Source: JBOHCT01 sp050699055 (GTDB lineage Bacteria > Actinomycetota > Actinomycetes > Streptosporangiales > JBOHCT01). From it: a stretch of 9,685 nt of DNA. This document shows, piece by piece, positions 1 through 5,806 of this stretch. Each line of letters begins with the position of its first letter. Positions within the stretch are counted from its first letter, which is position 1. A program made the position numbers and the translations under genes. The stretch is from assembly GCA_050699055.1 (NCBI GenBank), contig JBOHCT010000167.1, positions 1-9,685 on the forward strand. The letters are read 5' to 3'. The notes under the pieces were generated by a model. It was not told where the DNA came from, did no database searches, and was given only the letters and a program-made list of their open reading frames with translations.

Positions 1-263
1 ACATCTCAGAGCCCGTTTGTGAACCTCGCGGGCGTCGGCCCAGCGGGCCTCCTGGCTTCGGTTCACGTGCTCCGGAGACTCCGCGGTCTTTCGCCCCCAT
101 GGCTCCGCCCCGCCACCTCCAGTGGCCCCGCGGGCATTGGCCGCCTTCGGCGGCGTCGTGCTCAGTGTTCCGCCCCCACGGCTGCGCCCCGCCACCCCCG
201 GTGGCCCTCGGACGCTCCGCTCGGGAGCCTGGCCATTTCCCCGGACAGTTCACAAGCACCTTC
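1..263. other. Non-coding stretch with hairpins downstream of the prepilin gene
   Basis: I see no convincing gene here. In related actinobacterial loci one or two TadE-like minor pilin genes follow the prepilin, but no hydrophobic reading frame is visible on the minus strand. Three short hairpins lie in a row: 191-205 (GCCACC/GGTGGC), 140-154 (GCCGCC-TTC-GGCGGC) and 112-126 (GCCAC/GTGGC). They could end leftward transcription of the pilin unit, although none is followed by a clear T-run on the minus strand. Two minus-strand frames stay open to the left edge, one from ATG at 100 (33 codons) and one from GTG at 66 (22 codons). Either could be the start of the next gene, but neither can be identified. 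Confidence 0.5.
92..207. repeat. Two 37-bp imperfect direct repeats, 79 bp apart
   Basis: Positions 92-128 and 171-207 match at all but about four or five of 37 bases. The shared pattern is CGCCCCCA-GGCT-CGCCCCGCCACC-CC-GTGGCCC. Each copy ends in a small hairpin, GCCAC/GTGGC. In the second copy a change in the loop adds one more base pair, so the fold is kept despite the mismatches. The 79-nt period is not a multiple of three, which argues against a coding repeat. It could be an intergenic repeat family or a duplicated terminator-like element; the function is unknown. Confidence 0.6.
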
Positions 264-473
264 TCAGAAGGGGAGGTGCAGGGCCCGCTCGACGATGCCG
301 CCGAGGAGCTGACGCACCCTGTCACTGGTGAGGATCTTGAGGAGCAGGGCGGCGAACCCGCACGCCGCGACCGTCCCGACGGCGTACTCCGCCGTGGTCA
401 TCCCCCTGTCTCCCCTGGCCACCCGGGCCGGGACGCGAAGGAGCACACGGCACAACGCGAGAACTCGACGCAT
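264..473 (-). CDS. DUF4244 / Flp-type type IVb prepilin-like protein
   Basis: A 69-residue small pilin-like protein. The ATG at 473 is chosen because a perfect AGGAGG Shine-Dalgarno (plus-strand 479-484) lies 5 nt upstream; the frame is open much further upstream only as a shadow of tadC. Residues 1-24 are a basic leader ending in Gly24. Then come Met-Thr-Thr-Ala-Glu29-Tyr30 and a hydrophobic helix (about 31-48). Gly followed by Glu at +5 and Tyr at +6 is the type IVb (Flp) prepilin peptidase signature, so cleavage after Gly24 would leave a 45-residue subunit. DUF4244 proteins normally sit at this place in actinobacterial Tad-like loci. The gene follows tadC after a 143-nt leader and so probably has its own regulation. 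The processing peptidase is not in the window. Confidence 0.88.
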   Translation of the reverse strand: MRRVLALCRVLLRVPARVARGDRGMTTAEYAVGTVAACGFAALLLKILTSDRVRQLLGGIVERALHLPF

Positions 474-616
474 GAAAGCCTCCTGATGCCGGCAGTCCGG
501 CCGGTACGGCGCCTCAACCCCCGAGGCGACGTACTCAGCCTCGCCACCGCGGGACCGGTCCGACAGAGGTCCCGGCCGATCTGTGGACGGTGGGGGGCTG
601 TGGACAGATGTCTCTC
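474..616 (-). promoter_or_regulatory. Leader / promoter region of the prepilin gene
   Basis: This 143-nt gap separates tadC from the prepilin, unlike the overlapping genes upstream. Read leftward it holds two CTGTGGAC boxes (578-607, listed separately), a 10-bp palindrome GGACCGGTCC (552-561) and the Shine-Dalgarno at 479-484. GAGGC at 523-527 can pair either with GCCTC at 511-515 or, as CGAGGC 522-527, with GCCTCG at 538-543. The two hairpins exclude each other, as in an attenuator. No convincing -10/-35 pair stands out. A separate promoter is inferred because pilins are usually needed in excess over motor proteins. Confidence 0.4.
578..607 (-). repeat. Pair of CTGTGGAC boxes upstream of the prepilin gene
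   Basis: CTGTGGACGG at 581-590 and CTGTGGACAG at 598-607 are 17 bp apart, start to start. On the minus strand the core reads CTGTCCACAG, close to the high-GC actinobacterial DnaA box (TTGTCCACA), and it is also a CTGT-2-ACAG inverted repeat. The 11-mer GATCTGTGGAC at 578-588 recurs exactly at 4459-4469 upstream of ssd. The boxes lie about 108-134 bp upstream of the prepilin start, nearly the same distance as the ssd copies from their gene. Binding by DnaA or another regulator is inference. Confidence 0.5.
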
Positions 617-1399
617 TCAGGTGAGAGGACTCAGCACGTCTTCTGCCACGCCTACGACGAACGGGACGATGCTGAGCAGGACGAAGGCGGGCAGGAAACA
701 GAGGCCAAGCGGCGCCACGGCGCGGATGCCCGCCCGCTGCGCCCCGACGGCCGCCGCGTGCCGACGCCGCGCCCGCTGGTCGTCGGCGAACCTCGCCATC
801 GTCTCCGCGAGGGGCGCCCCGCTCCTTACGGCGCGAGACATGACGCGGGCGAGCGGAGCCAGCGTCGGCTCGTCCAGCAGTGAAAGCCAGGCCGTGGCAG
901 GATCGGCGCCCAGCCGAACGGTGGAAACGACGCCGTGGAGGGCGTCCCCGACGGGTCCGCCAAGGGCGTCGGCCACCGATGTGGCCGCGTGCGGAAGCGT
1001 CGCGCCAGCGAGCAAGCACGCCGCCATCAGGTCAACGGCCACCGGGGTGTCGCGTGCCACGGCCTCCCGACGCCGTACCACGGCAGCCGGCTCCAACCGA
1101 CGAAGGACACGGTGGAGCAGGAGGCCCACGACGGCGCCGAGAAGGACCCCGGACACCCCGCCAACGAGTAGACCTGACGCGAGCCCGGTCAGGGCGGCGG
1201 ATACCTGCCGTCCCCTGCGCTCCATCAGGCGACGACCAGTAACGGCCACGGGTCGTCCTCCCCGGGCGCCGGCGGGTCTCCCGGCATCCCGGCCCATCGT
1301 CGCCTCGAGCCGGCCACGTACGACCCGATGGCGCGTCGGTGGCAGGGACAGGACGGACAGCACCGCGAGCCCCGCGGCGAACATCAGTGGGACGCTCAT
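617..1399 (-). CDS. tadC: TadC-like type II secretion F-domain membrane protein
   Basis: A 260-residue inner-membrane platform protein of the Tad/Flp pilus system, the partner of TadB, on which the ATPase acts to assemble the pilus. Residues 1-20 form an N-terminal membrane segment and about 70-95 a second hydrophobic stretch. A T2SSF domain starts near 120 (DLMAACLLAGATLPHA, 123-138), and the conserved C-terminal membrane helix is at about 228-251 (LGLCFLPAFVLLSIVPFVVGV). The ATG at 1399 is chosen because it overlaps the tadB stop as ATGA, implying translational coupling; the same frame runs further upstream, but there it is a shadow of tadB. The short length (260 against about 300 in proteobacterial TadC) is usual for the actinobacterial version. 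TadB and TadC are told apart mainly by gene order. Confidence 0.85.
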   Translation of the reverse strand: MSVPLMFAAGLAVLSVLSLPPTRHRVVRGRLEATMGRDAGRPAGARGGRPVAVTGRRLMERRGRQVSAALTGLASGLLVGGVSGVLLGAVVGLLLHRVLRRLEPAAVVRRREAVARDTPVAVDLMAACLLAGATLPHAATSVADALGGPVGDALHGVVSTVRLGADPATAWLSLLDEPTLAPLARVMSRAVRSGAPLAETMARFADDQRARRRHAAAVGAQRAGIRAVAPLGLCFLPAFVLLSIVPFVVGVAEDVLSPLT

Positions 1400-2121
1400 G
1401 CGGAGTTCTCCGCCGCCCGAGCCAGCCGGCGTGTCCACAACAGGCCGAGCACGTCCAGCCCGACGCCGAGTACAAGACAGGTGAGGCCGTACGGACCCTC
1501 CAGGAGGAAGGCGGCAGGCCGAGCCCCAAGGAAGCTCGCCATCGCCAGCCCCAAGGCGGGGAGCCCCGCGAGCAGCCGGGCGGTCGCCCTGGGCCCGGCG
1601 AGGTGGGCGTTCACTTCGTCCCTGTGCTGCTCCTCGGCGCGGAGAGTGTCGGCGAGGCGCTCGATGGCTGACGCCAGACCCGCCCCGGCGCTCGCTCCGA
1701 CCCGCCAGCAGACGGCCAGCCGAACCAGGGCCTCCGCACCCGGACGGCGCCCGGCCTCCTGCAGAGCGGCGCACACGTCACCGCCGTCGTGGGCCACCGG
1801 CACGACCCCGCGAAGCTCCTCCGACAAGGGCGGCTGCAGAACCGTGACGGCATACTGCAGGGCGTCGGCTGGCGTCCGCCCCGCACGCAACTCCACGGAA
1901 AGGCCGAGGCACAGCTCCGCCACCGCGGCGCGACGCGACCGCAGCTCGGCACGCCGCCTCCACACACCGCCCAGCATGTGGACGACCCGCGACAGGGCGG
2001 TCGACAGATCGGGAATCGCCGGACGCGAAGGCTGCCCCAGCACAGCCAACCGGGACGACGGACCGCGATCGTAGGCCACCCACACGGCACAGCCCGCGAG
2101 CACCGCCGCCGCGACGGTCAC
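1396..2121 (-). CDS. tadB: TadB-like type II secretion F-domain membrane protein
   Basis: A 241-residue integral membrane protein, the first of the two T2SSF platform subunits of the Tad-like pilus machine. An N-terminal membrane helix (about 2-17) is followed by a basic cytoplasmic stretch, then the F-domain (about 67-170; AELCLGLSVELRAGRTPADA at 68-87). Two C-terminal hydrophobic segments lie at about 181-200 and 211-229. The GTG at 2121 is chosen because it overlaps the tadA stop (GTGA) and puts the first helix at the N-terminus; a GTG one codon earlier (2124) is equally possible. A G-rich stretch just upstream could act as the ribosome site. The 103 in-frame codons further upstream are Arg/Gly-rich shadow of tadA and are rejected. 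The gene ends in an ATGA overlap with tadC. Confidence 0.85.
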   Translation of the reverse strand: MTVAAAVLAGCAVWVAYDRGPSSRLAVLGQPSRPAIPDLSTALSRVVHMLGGVWRRRAELRSRRAAVAELCLGLSVELRAGRTPADALQYAVTVLQPPLSEELRGVVPVAHDGGDVCAALQEAGRRPGAEALVRLAVCWRVGASAGAGLASAIERLADTLRAEEQHRDEVNAHLAGPRATARLLAGLPALGLAMASFLGARPAAFLLEGPYGLTCLVLGVGLDVLGLLWTRRLARAAENSA

Positions 2122-3290
2122 CACGGCGCCCCCCGCGAGGCGAGCAGCTCGCGCAGGACGCCCGCGCCCGGGCCCTCGCGTACCCGTTCCTCGCGATCGA
2201 GCACGACCGCGGGAACAGGGCGTACCAGACCCCCTTCGCCGCGCCGCAAGACACATACCTCCGCGACCCTGCGCGTCCCCCCGCCAGGCTCGCGGACGAG
2301 GTGGACGACGGCGTCGAGGGCAGCCGCCACCTGACTGTGGACCGCCTCGCGGGTCAGCCCCGCCGCCAGCGCCAGGCCCTCGAGCCGAGCGGGAACGTCG
2401 GCCGCTGCGTTGGCGTGGAGGGTCCCGCACCCGCCCTCGTGCCCGGTGTTGAGCGCGGCGAGGAGATCGACGACCTCCTCACCGCGGACCTCTCCGACGA
2501 CGAGGCGATCGGGGCGCATCCGGAGAGCCTGGCGTACGAGCGTATGGAGGGTGATCCCACCGGTGCCCTCGACATTCGGCGGGCGTGTCTCGAGACGCAC
2601 CACGTGTGGATGATCGGGGCGCAGCTCAGCGGCATCCTCGACGAGGACGACGCGCTCCGCGGTTGGGACAAGGCCCAGAAGTGTGGACAGGAGGGTCGTC
2701 TTGCCTGTTCCCGTGCCCCCAGAGACCAAGAACGCGAGGCGTCCGAGCACGAGCGCCCCGAGGAGGTCGGCGGCAGGTTTGGGCAGGGTGCCAACGGCCA
2801 CGAGCTCGTCAAGGGAGAAGGCCCGGCGCCGGGGCAGGCGCAGCGAAACGCAGACGCCGTCGGGGGCGACCGGCGGCAGCACAGCGTGGAGGCGGACGCC
2901 GTCGGGCAGGCGGGCGTCAACGTAGGGCTGTGTGTCGTCGAGCCTGCGCCCCGCGGACGCGGCGAGGCGCTGCGCGAAGCGACGCACCGCCCGCTCGTCG
3001 ACGAACGCGACAGGGGCACGGCGCAGCCCGGTGCCGGTATCGATCCAGACGTCGTCGGGCGCGTTCACGAGAATGTCTGTCACGTCCGGATCGGACAGCA
3101 GCGGCTCCAACGGCCCGGCACCGATCAGGTCGGCCTGGAGGGCCCGGGTGACCTCGAGGACGTCGGCGTCCCCCCACACGCCACCTTCGGCGCGGAGGAC
3201 CCGCGCCACGCGCGCCGGAGTCGGAGTTTCTCCGGAGGTCGCGAAACGGGAACGTACGACGTCGAGAAGCCCGGCGTCGAGCGCGCTCAC
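2118..3290 (-). CDS. tadA: TadA/CpaF-type secretion ATPase (VirB11-like)
   Basis: A 390-residue cytoplasmic hexameric ATPase that powers assembly of the Tad/Flp pilus. It shows an N-terminal domain (LIGAGPLEPLLSDPDVTDI, about 55-73), Walker A GGTGTGKTT (191-199), an acidic box VLVEDAAEL (215-223), Walker B-like RLVVGEVRG (262-270) and a His box NTGHEGGCGTLHAN (281-294). The order and spacing are those of the TadA/CpaF branch of the type II/IV secretion ATPase family, and all key residues are present. The start is GTG at 3290, overlapping the ssd stop (GTGA), so translation is probably coupled to ssd. It overlaps tadB at the other end in the same way. It is somewhat shorter than proteobacterial CpaF because the N-terminal extension is reduced, which is normal in actinobacteria. 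Confidence 0.93.
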   Translation of the reverse strand: MSALDAGLLDVVRSRFATSGETPTPARVARVLRAEGGVWGDADVLEVTRALQADLIGAGPLEPLLSDPDVTDILVNAPDDVWIDTGTGLRRAPVAFVDERAVRRFAQRLAASAGRRLDDTQPYVDARLPDGVRLHAVLPPVAPDGVCVSLRLPRRRAFSLDELVAVGTLPKPAADLLGALVLGRLAFLVSGGTGTGKTTLLSTLLGLVPTAERVVLVEDAAELRPDHPHVVRLETRPPNVEGTGGITLHTLVRQALRMRPDRLVVGEVRGEEVVDLLAALNTGHEGGCGTLHANAAADVPARLEGLALAAGLTREAVHSQVAAALDAVVHLVREPGGGTRRVAEVCVLRRGEGGLVRPVPAVVLDREERVREGPGAGVLRELLASRGAPW

Positions 3291-4360
3291 GCGGCCTCCG
3301 AGCCTGTCGTGTCCTGGAGGTCGACAAGGAACGACGCACAGAGCTCGGCGAGCGGCCCGCGGCCGCGACGGGCGGGCGCCTCACCGCGCTCGAGTGCCCC
3401 AGCGAGCCCTGGCTCGGCACGCATCTCACCGCCGAGCGGCAGACCCAGCGACTCGGCGATCACCTCGCCCGACAGACCAGAAGGCGCGGGACCTCGCACG
3501 ACGACACGGAGGTCCGCGGCGTGCGCACCGACCTCGGCGGCCACTCGGGACGCCGAGACCGTCGCGCGCAGCTCGGCCGGTACGAGCAGGAGCGTAGCGG
3601 CCGAACACCGAATGGCCTCCTCCGCCGCGGAGTCGAGGCGTCGAGGTAGGTCTACGACCACCAGATCGCTGGCCCGCTCGGCGGCCGACAGGATCGACCG
3701 CATCGCCTCGCGGGGGATCGTGAGAACGTCGCTTCTGCCCCACGAAAGCACAGTGAGCTCATCGATCCGCGGCAGCGCGCCCCGCAGCGCACCCCCTCGC
3801 ACCCGACCTTTCGTCCCGAGCAGGTCCGGCCAGCGCGAGCCCTCCGCCCCCTCGCCGCCGAGCAGCAGGTCGATGCCGCCCCCGAGGGGATCAGCATCGA
3901 CGAGCAGGGTACGCCTGTCCATCCGTGTGCCGGTGACCGCCAGCGCGACGGCGAACGTCGACGCCCCCGCACCGCCGCGCCCGCCGACCACACACACGAC
4001 GGTCGCCCTCGACTCACCGCCTTCCTCGACATCAGCGAGCCTGTCGACCAGCCACGCTTCGGCATCAGGCAAGAAGACGACGCGCTCGGCGCCGACAGCG
4101 ACGGCCTGACGCCATATGTCCTCGTCATCGAGGTCGGTGCCGACCAGCACCACGCCACGGCGGCGCGGCAACCTGCGGCGCACGACCTGGGTGGCAAGGT
4201 CGGCGCCGACCAGTACGAGGGGGGCGCTCGCCCAGGAACCGCTCCCCAGAGCGGCGGCGTGGGCGACTTCGATCTCGACATCGGCCGCGGCGGCGAGCCG
4301 CAAGACGTCGTCGAGCAATGCGGCGTCGTCGGTGACGAGCAGCGGACGTGGTGGTGCCAC
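3287..4360 (-). CDS. ssd: Ssd / CpaE-like MinD-family ATPase
   Basis: A 357-residue protein of the septum site-determining (Ssd) / CpaE / TadZ group, thought to position the pilus machinery and linked in mycobacteria to septation control. Residues 1-110 form a receiver-like N-terminal domain. A P-loop domain follows, with GGRGGAGAST (126-135), then LLVDADPLGGGIDLLLG (152-168; Asp155 and Asp157) and the switch-like DLVVVDLPRRLD. The P-loop lacks the deviant-Walker signature lysines (Gly-Ala where KGGxGKT has Gly-Lys), which I believe is usual in actinobacterial Ssd. The GTG at 4360 is chosen because GGGAGG lies 4 nt upstream; a GTG at 4384 would add eight residues and has no visible ribosome site. 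First gene of the operon; its stop overlaps the tadA start. Confidence 0.88.
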   Translation of the reverse strand: MAPPRPLLVTDDAALLDDVLRLAAAADVEIEVAHAAALGSGSWASAPLVLVGADLATQVVRRRLPRRRGVVLVGTDLDDEDIWRQAVAVGAERVVFLPDAEAWLVDRLADVEEGGESRATVVCVVGGRGGAGASTFAVALAVTGTRMDRRTLLVDADPLGGGIDLLLGGEGAEGSRWPDLLGTKGRVRGGALRGALPRIDELTVLSWGRSDVLTIPREAMRSILSAAERASDLVVVDLPRRLDSAAEEAIRCSAATLLLVPAELRATVSASRVAAEVGAHAADLRVVVRGPAPSGLSGEVIAESLGLPLGGEMRAEPGLAGALERGEAPARRGRGPLAELCASFLVDLQDTTGSEAA

Positions 4361-4461
4361 GAGACCTCCCGAGTAGTGGGGCACCGCGGACGGGCGCCGC
4401 GCGAGCTTGGAAAGCCACAGTGCGTCGTCGGGATCAAGACGAGAAAGAGGCGGGAAGTGAT

Positions 4462-4507
4462 CTGTGGACAGAGTCTTGGCTGTGGACAGAGTCTTGGCTG
4501 TGGACGA
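4462..4507 (-). repeat. 18-bp tandem repeat with DnaA-box-like core upstream of ssd
   Basis: The unit CTGTGGACAGAGTCTTGG occurs at 4462-4479 and 4480-4497, identical in all 18 bases, and a third partial copy (CTGTGGAC) starts at 4498. On the minus strand each core reads CTGTCCACAG, which fits loose actinobacterial DnaA-box consensus forms and is also an inverted repeat (CTGT-2-ACAG). The array lies about 102-147 bp upstream of the ssd start, between the 3' end of the 6C RNA and the ssd gene. A spacing near 18 bp would put the sites about 1.7 helical turns apart. A regulator-binding array for the tad operon is an inference. Confidence 0.7.
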
Positions 4508-4596
4508 GGGAGGCGCGCGGAGGTACGTCAGGAAATGTCATAGGTGCGGGCACGAAAACAGCAGTTCACGGGCGAAAAGGAGAGACCCACGTAGGG

Positions 4597-4690
4597 AAGA
4601 AAAGGGACGGCCCCCGCCGGGGGGATAGCGGGGGCCGTCTCGCGGTCCGGCTCCGGGGGGGAAGAGCCGGCCCGTCCATGAGAGGCGATG
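4597..4690 (-). ncRNA. 6C small RNA (actinobacterial 6C / B11 family)
   Basis: Read leftward, the sequence forms two hairpins, each with a 10-nt loop containing a run of C. Hairpin 1 pairs 4664-4670 with 4647-4653 (CCGGCTC/GAGCCGG, loop TTCCCCCCCG). Hairpin 2 pairs 4628-4639 with 4606-4617 (GACGGCCCCCGC/GCGGGGGCCGTC, 12 perfect pairs, loop TATCCCCCCG) and is followed by CCCTTTTCTT, so it doubles as an intrinsic terminator. Two stem-loops with at least six C each define the 6C RNA, a trans-acting small RNA of high-GC Gram-positives. Its C-rich loops are thought to pair with G-rich ribosome sites. From memory, M. tuberculosis B11/6C also lies between the ssd gene and the HAD gene. The 3' end is near 4597-4600; the 5' end is estimated from a TTGACG -35-like box at 4718-4723 and is uncertain. 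Confidence 0.9.
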
Positions 4691-4769
4691 TTGGCCATCG
4701 CCCGGGATCGCAGGACTCGTCAATCCCTGTGTCCCAAGTCTATACGAACACAATCTATGCTGCCCGATC
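4691..4769. promoter_or_regulatory. Divergent promoter region for 6C RNA (leftward) and HAD gene (rightward)
   Basis: This is a relatively AT-rich stretch between the 6C RNA and the HAD start. Rightward, TATGCT (4756-4761) is a -10-like box ending 8 nt before the GTG at 4770, which fits a leaderless transcript; no good -35 is visible. Leftward, TTGACG (plus-strand 4718-4723) is a good -35-like box, but the hexamer 18 nt further (GATGGC) is a poor -10. An alternative leftward -10, TATAGA (4739-4744), would give a longer 6C transcript of about 135 nt. The two promoters would overlap or nearly so. Start sites cannot be fixed from sequence alone. Confidence 0.4.
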
Positions 4770-5705
4770 GTGGACCCGTTCGTCGAGCATAGAACATCGG
4801 AAGCCGCGGCATTTTTCGACCTTGACAAGACGATCATCGCCAAGTCCAGCACGCTCGCTTTCGGCTGGCCCTTCTACCAGGGCGGACTCATCAACCGCCG
4901 CGATGTGCTGCGGAGCGCGTACGCCCGGCTCGTCTTCCGGATGGGAGGCGCCGACCACGAGCAGATGGAGCGAATGCGCAGGTACCTGTCCGAGCTCTGC
5001 GCCGGCTGGCCGGTCCAGCAGGTCAGCGACATCGTGGGTGAGACCCTGCACCGCCTCATTGACCCGTACATCTACGAGGAGGCAGCCTCCCTCATCGAAC
5101 TCCATCACGCCGAGGGCCGCGACGTCGTCATCGTGAGCTCCTCCGGGGCCGAGGTCGTGGTGCCGATCGGTGAGATGCTCGGAGCCGATCGCGTCGTCGC
5201 CACCCGGATGATCGTGCACGACGGCCGCTACACCGGTGAGATCGCGTTCTACGCCTACGGTGAGAGCAAGGCCGAAGCCATTCGCGATCTCGCGGCGGCC
5301 GAAGGATACGACCTCGCCGCCTGCTACGCCTACAGCGACTCCGGCACCGACCTTCCGATGCTTGAGGCGGTCGGACGCCCGCACGCGGTCAACCCGGACC
5401 GCGGGCTGCGCCGAGAGGCCGCCCTCCGCGGCTGGCCGGTGCTGGTTTTCGAACGTCCCGTGTCGCTGCGACACCGCGTACACCTCCTCCCCGTCCCCTC
5501 CAAGCCGGTGCTCGCGGGCGCAGCGACCGTGGCGGGGGCCGCGGCCGCCGGGCTCGTCTGGTATGCCAACCGCCGCAGCGCCCAGCCGACCGGGGGGTTT
5601 GCAAAGCGGGCGTTTCGACGTACAAAGGAGTTACGGACCGGATCACGCATCCGCTCCGTGCACGCAGCCAGGTACCCACGCGCGGGACCTCCGCGGGAGG
5701 CGTAG
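4770..5705 (+). CDS. HAD-IB family (SerB-like) phosphatase with C-terminal membrane segment
   Basis: A 311-residue HAD-superfamily hydrolase, subfamily IB, expected to remove phosphate from a small molecule through an aspartyl-phosphate intermediate. Motif I is FFDLDKT (15-21; nucleophile Asp17, acid/base Asp19). A helical cap (about 25-110) is followed by motif II VSSSG (122-126), motif III Lys167 in GESKAEAI, and motif IV YSDSGTD (188-194; Asp190 and Asp194). All catalytic residues are present. A C-terminal hydrophobic stretch (246-265) followed by Arg-rich residues suggests membrane anchoring. The GTG at 4770 is the only start giving a full N-terminus. It has no Shine-Dalgarno, but a -10-like TATGCT sits 8 nt upstream, so the message may be leaderless. 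It diverges from ssd across the 6C RNA. The substrate is unknown; a phosphoserine phosphatase role is possible but not shown. Confidence 0.88.
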   Translation: MDPFVEHRTSEAAAFFDLDKTIIAKSSTLAFGWPFYQGGLINRRDVLRSAYARLVFRMGGADHEQMERMRRYLSELCAGWPVQQVSDIVGETLHRLIDPYIYEEAASLIELHHAEGRDVVIVSSSGAEVVVPIGEMLGADRVVATRMIVHDGRYTGEIAFYAYGESKAEAIRDLAAAEGYDLAACYAYSDSGTDLPMLEAVGRPHAVNPDRGLRREAALRGWPVLVFERPVSLRHRVHLLPVPSKPVLAGAATVAGAAAAGLVWYANRRSAQPTGGFAKRAFRRTKELRTGSRIRSVHAARYPRAGPPREA

Positions 5706-5772
5706 CGGCCCAGGAACAGATCTGGTCCGACGTGAGGATGGGCGCTTGGTAGCCGGACGCGACGTGCGCGAC

Positions 5773-5797
5773 ACGGCGTCCCCTCGTGGGACGCCGT
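5773..5797. terminator. Hairpin terminator between convergent genes
   Basis: ACGGCGTCCC (5773-5782) and GGGACGCCGT (5788-5797) form a perfect 10-bp stem with a 5-nt loop. It lies between the HAD stop (5705) and the stop of the convergent Fic-like gene (5807), where both transcripts should end. A weak T-rich tail (TTCGCTTGTC) follows on the plus strand, and none is evident on the minus strand. It probably works in both directions. Confidence 0.75.
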
Positions 5798-5806
5798 TCG
5801 CTTGTC

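Noticed and set aside
1..100. Minus-strand frame from ATG at 100 running off the left edge, ending RGSQTGSEM
   Set aside because: The end vaguely recalls a TadE cleavage region, but Glu is one position off and the hydrophobic helix would be outside the window. It is too short to call.
99..1484. Long plus-strand open frame of 461 codons
   Set aside because: It is antisense to the prepilin and tadC, is Arg/Pro/Ser-rich and shows no domain. It is the usual GC-rich shadow of genes on the other strand.
2301..4109. Plus-strand open frame of 602 codons, the longest closed frame in the window
   Set aside because: It mirrors tadA and ssd, which have clear ATPase motifs on the minus strand; this frame has low-complexity composition and no recognisable domain.
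4462..4507. Tandem repeat read as a CRISPR array
   Set aside because: The units are 18 bp with no spacers between them and only two full copies; it is a plain tandem repeat.
4604..4677. Two GC-rich hairpins read as rightward terminators
   Set aside because: There is no rightward gene upstream and the U-tract is on the minus strand; they are explained better as the leftward 6C RNA.
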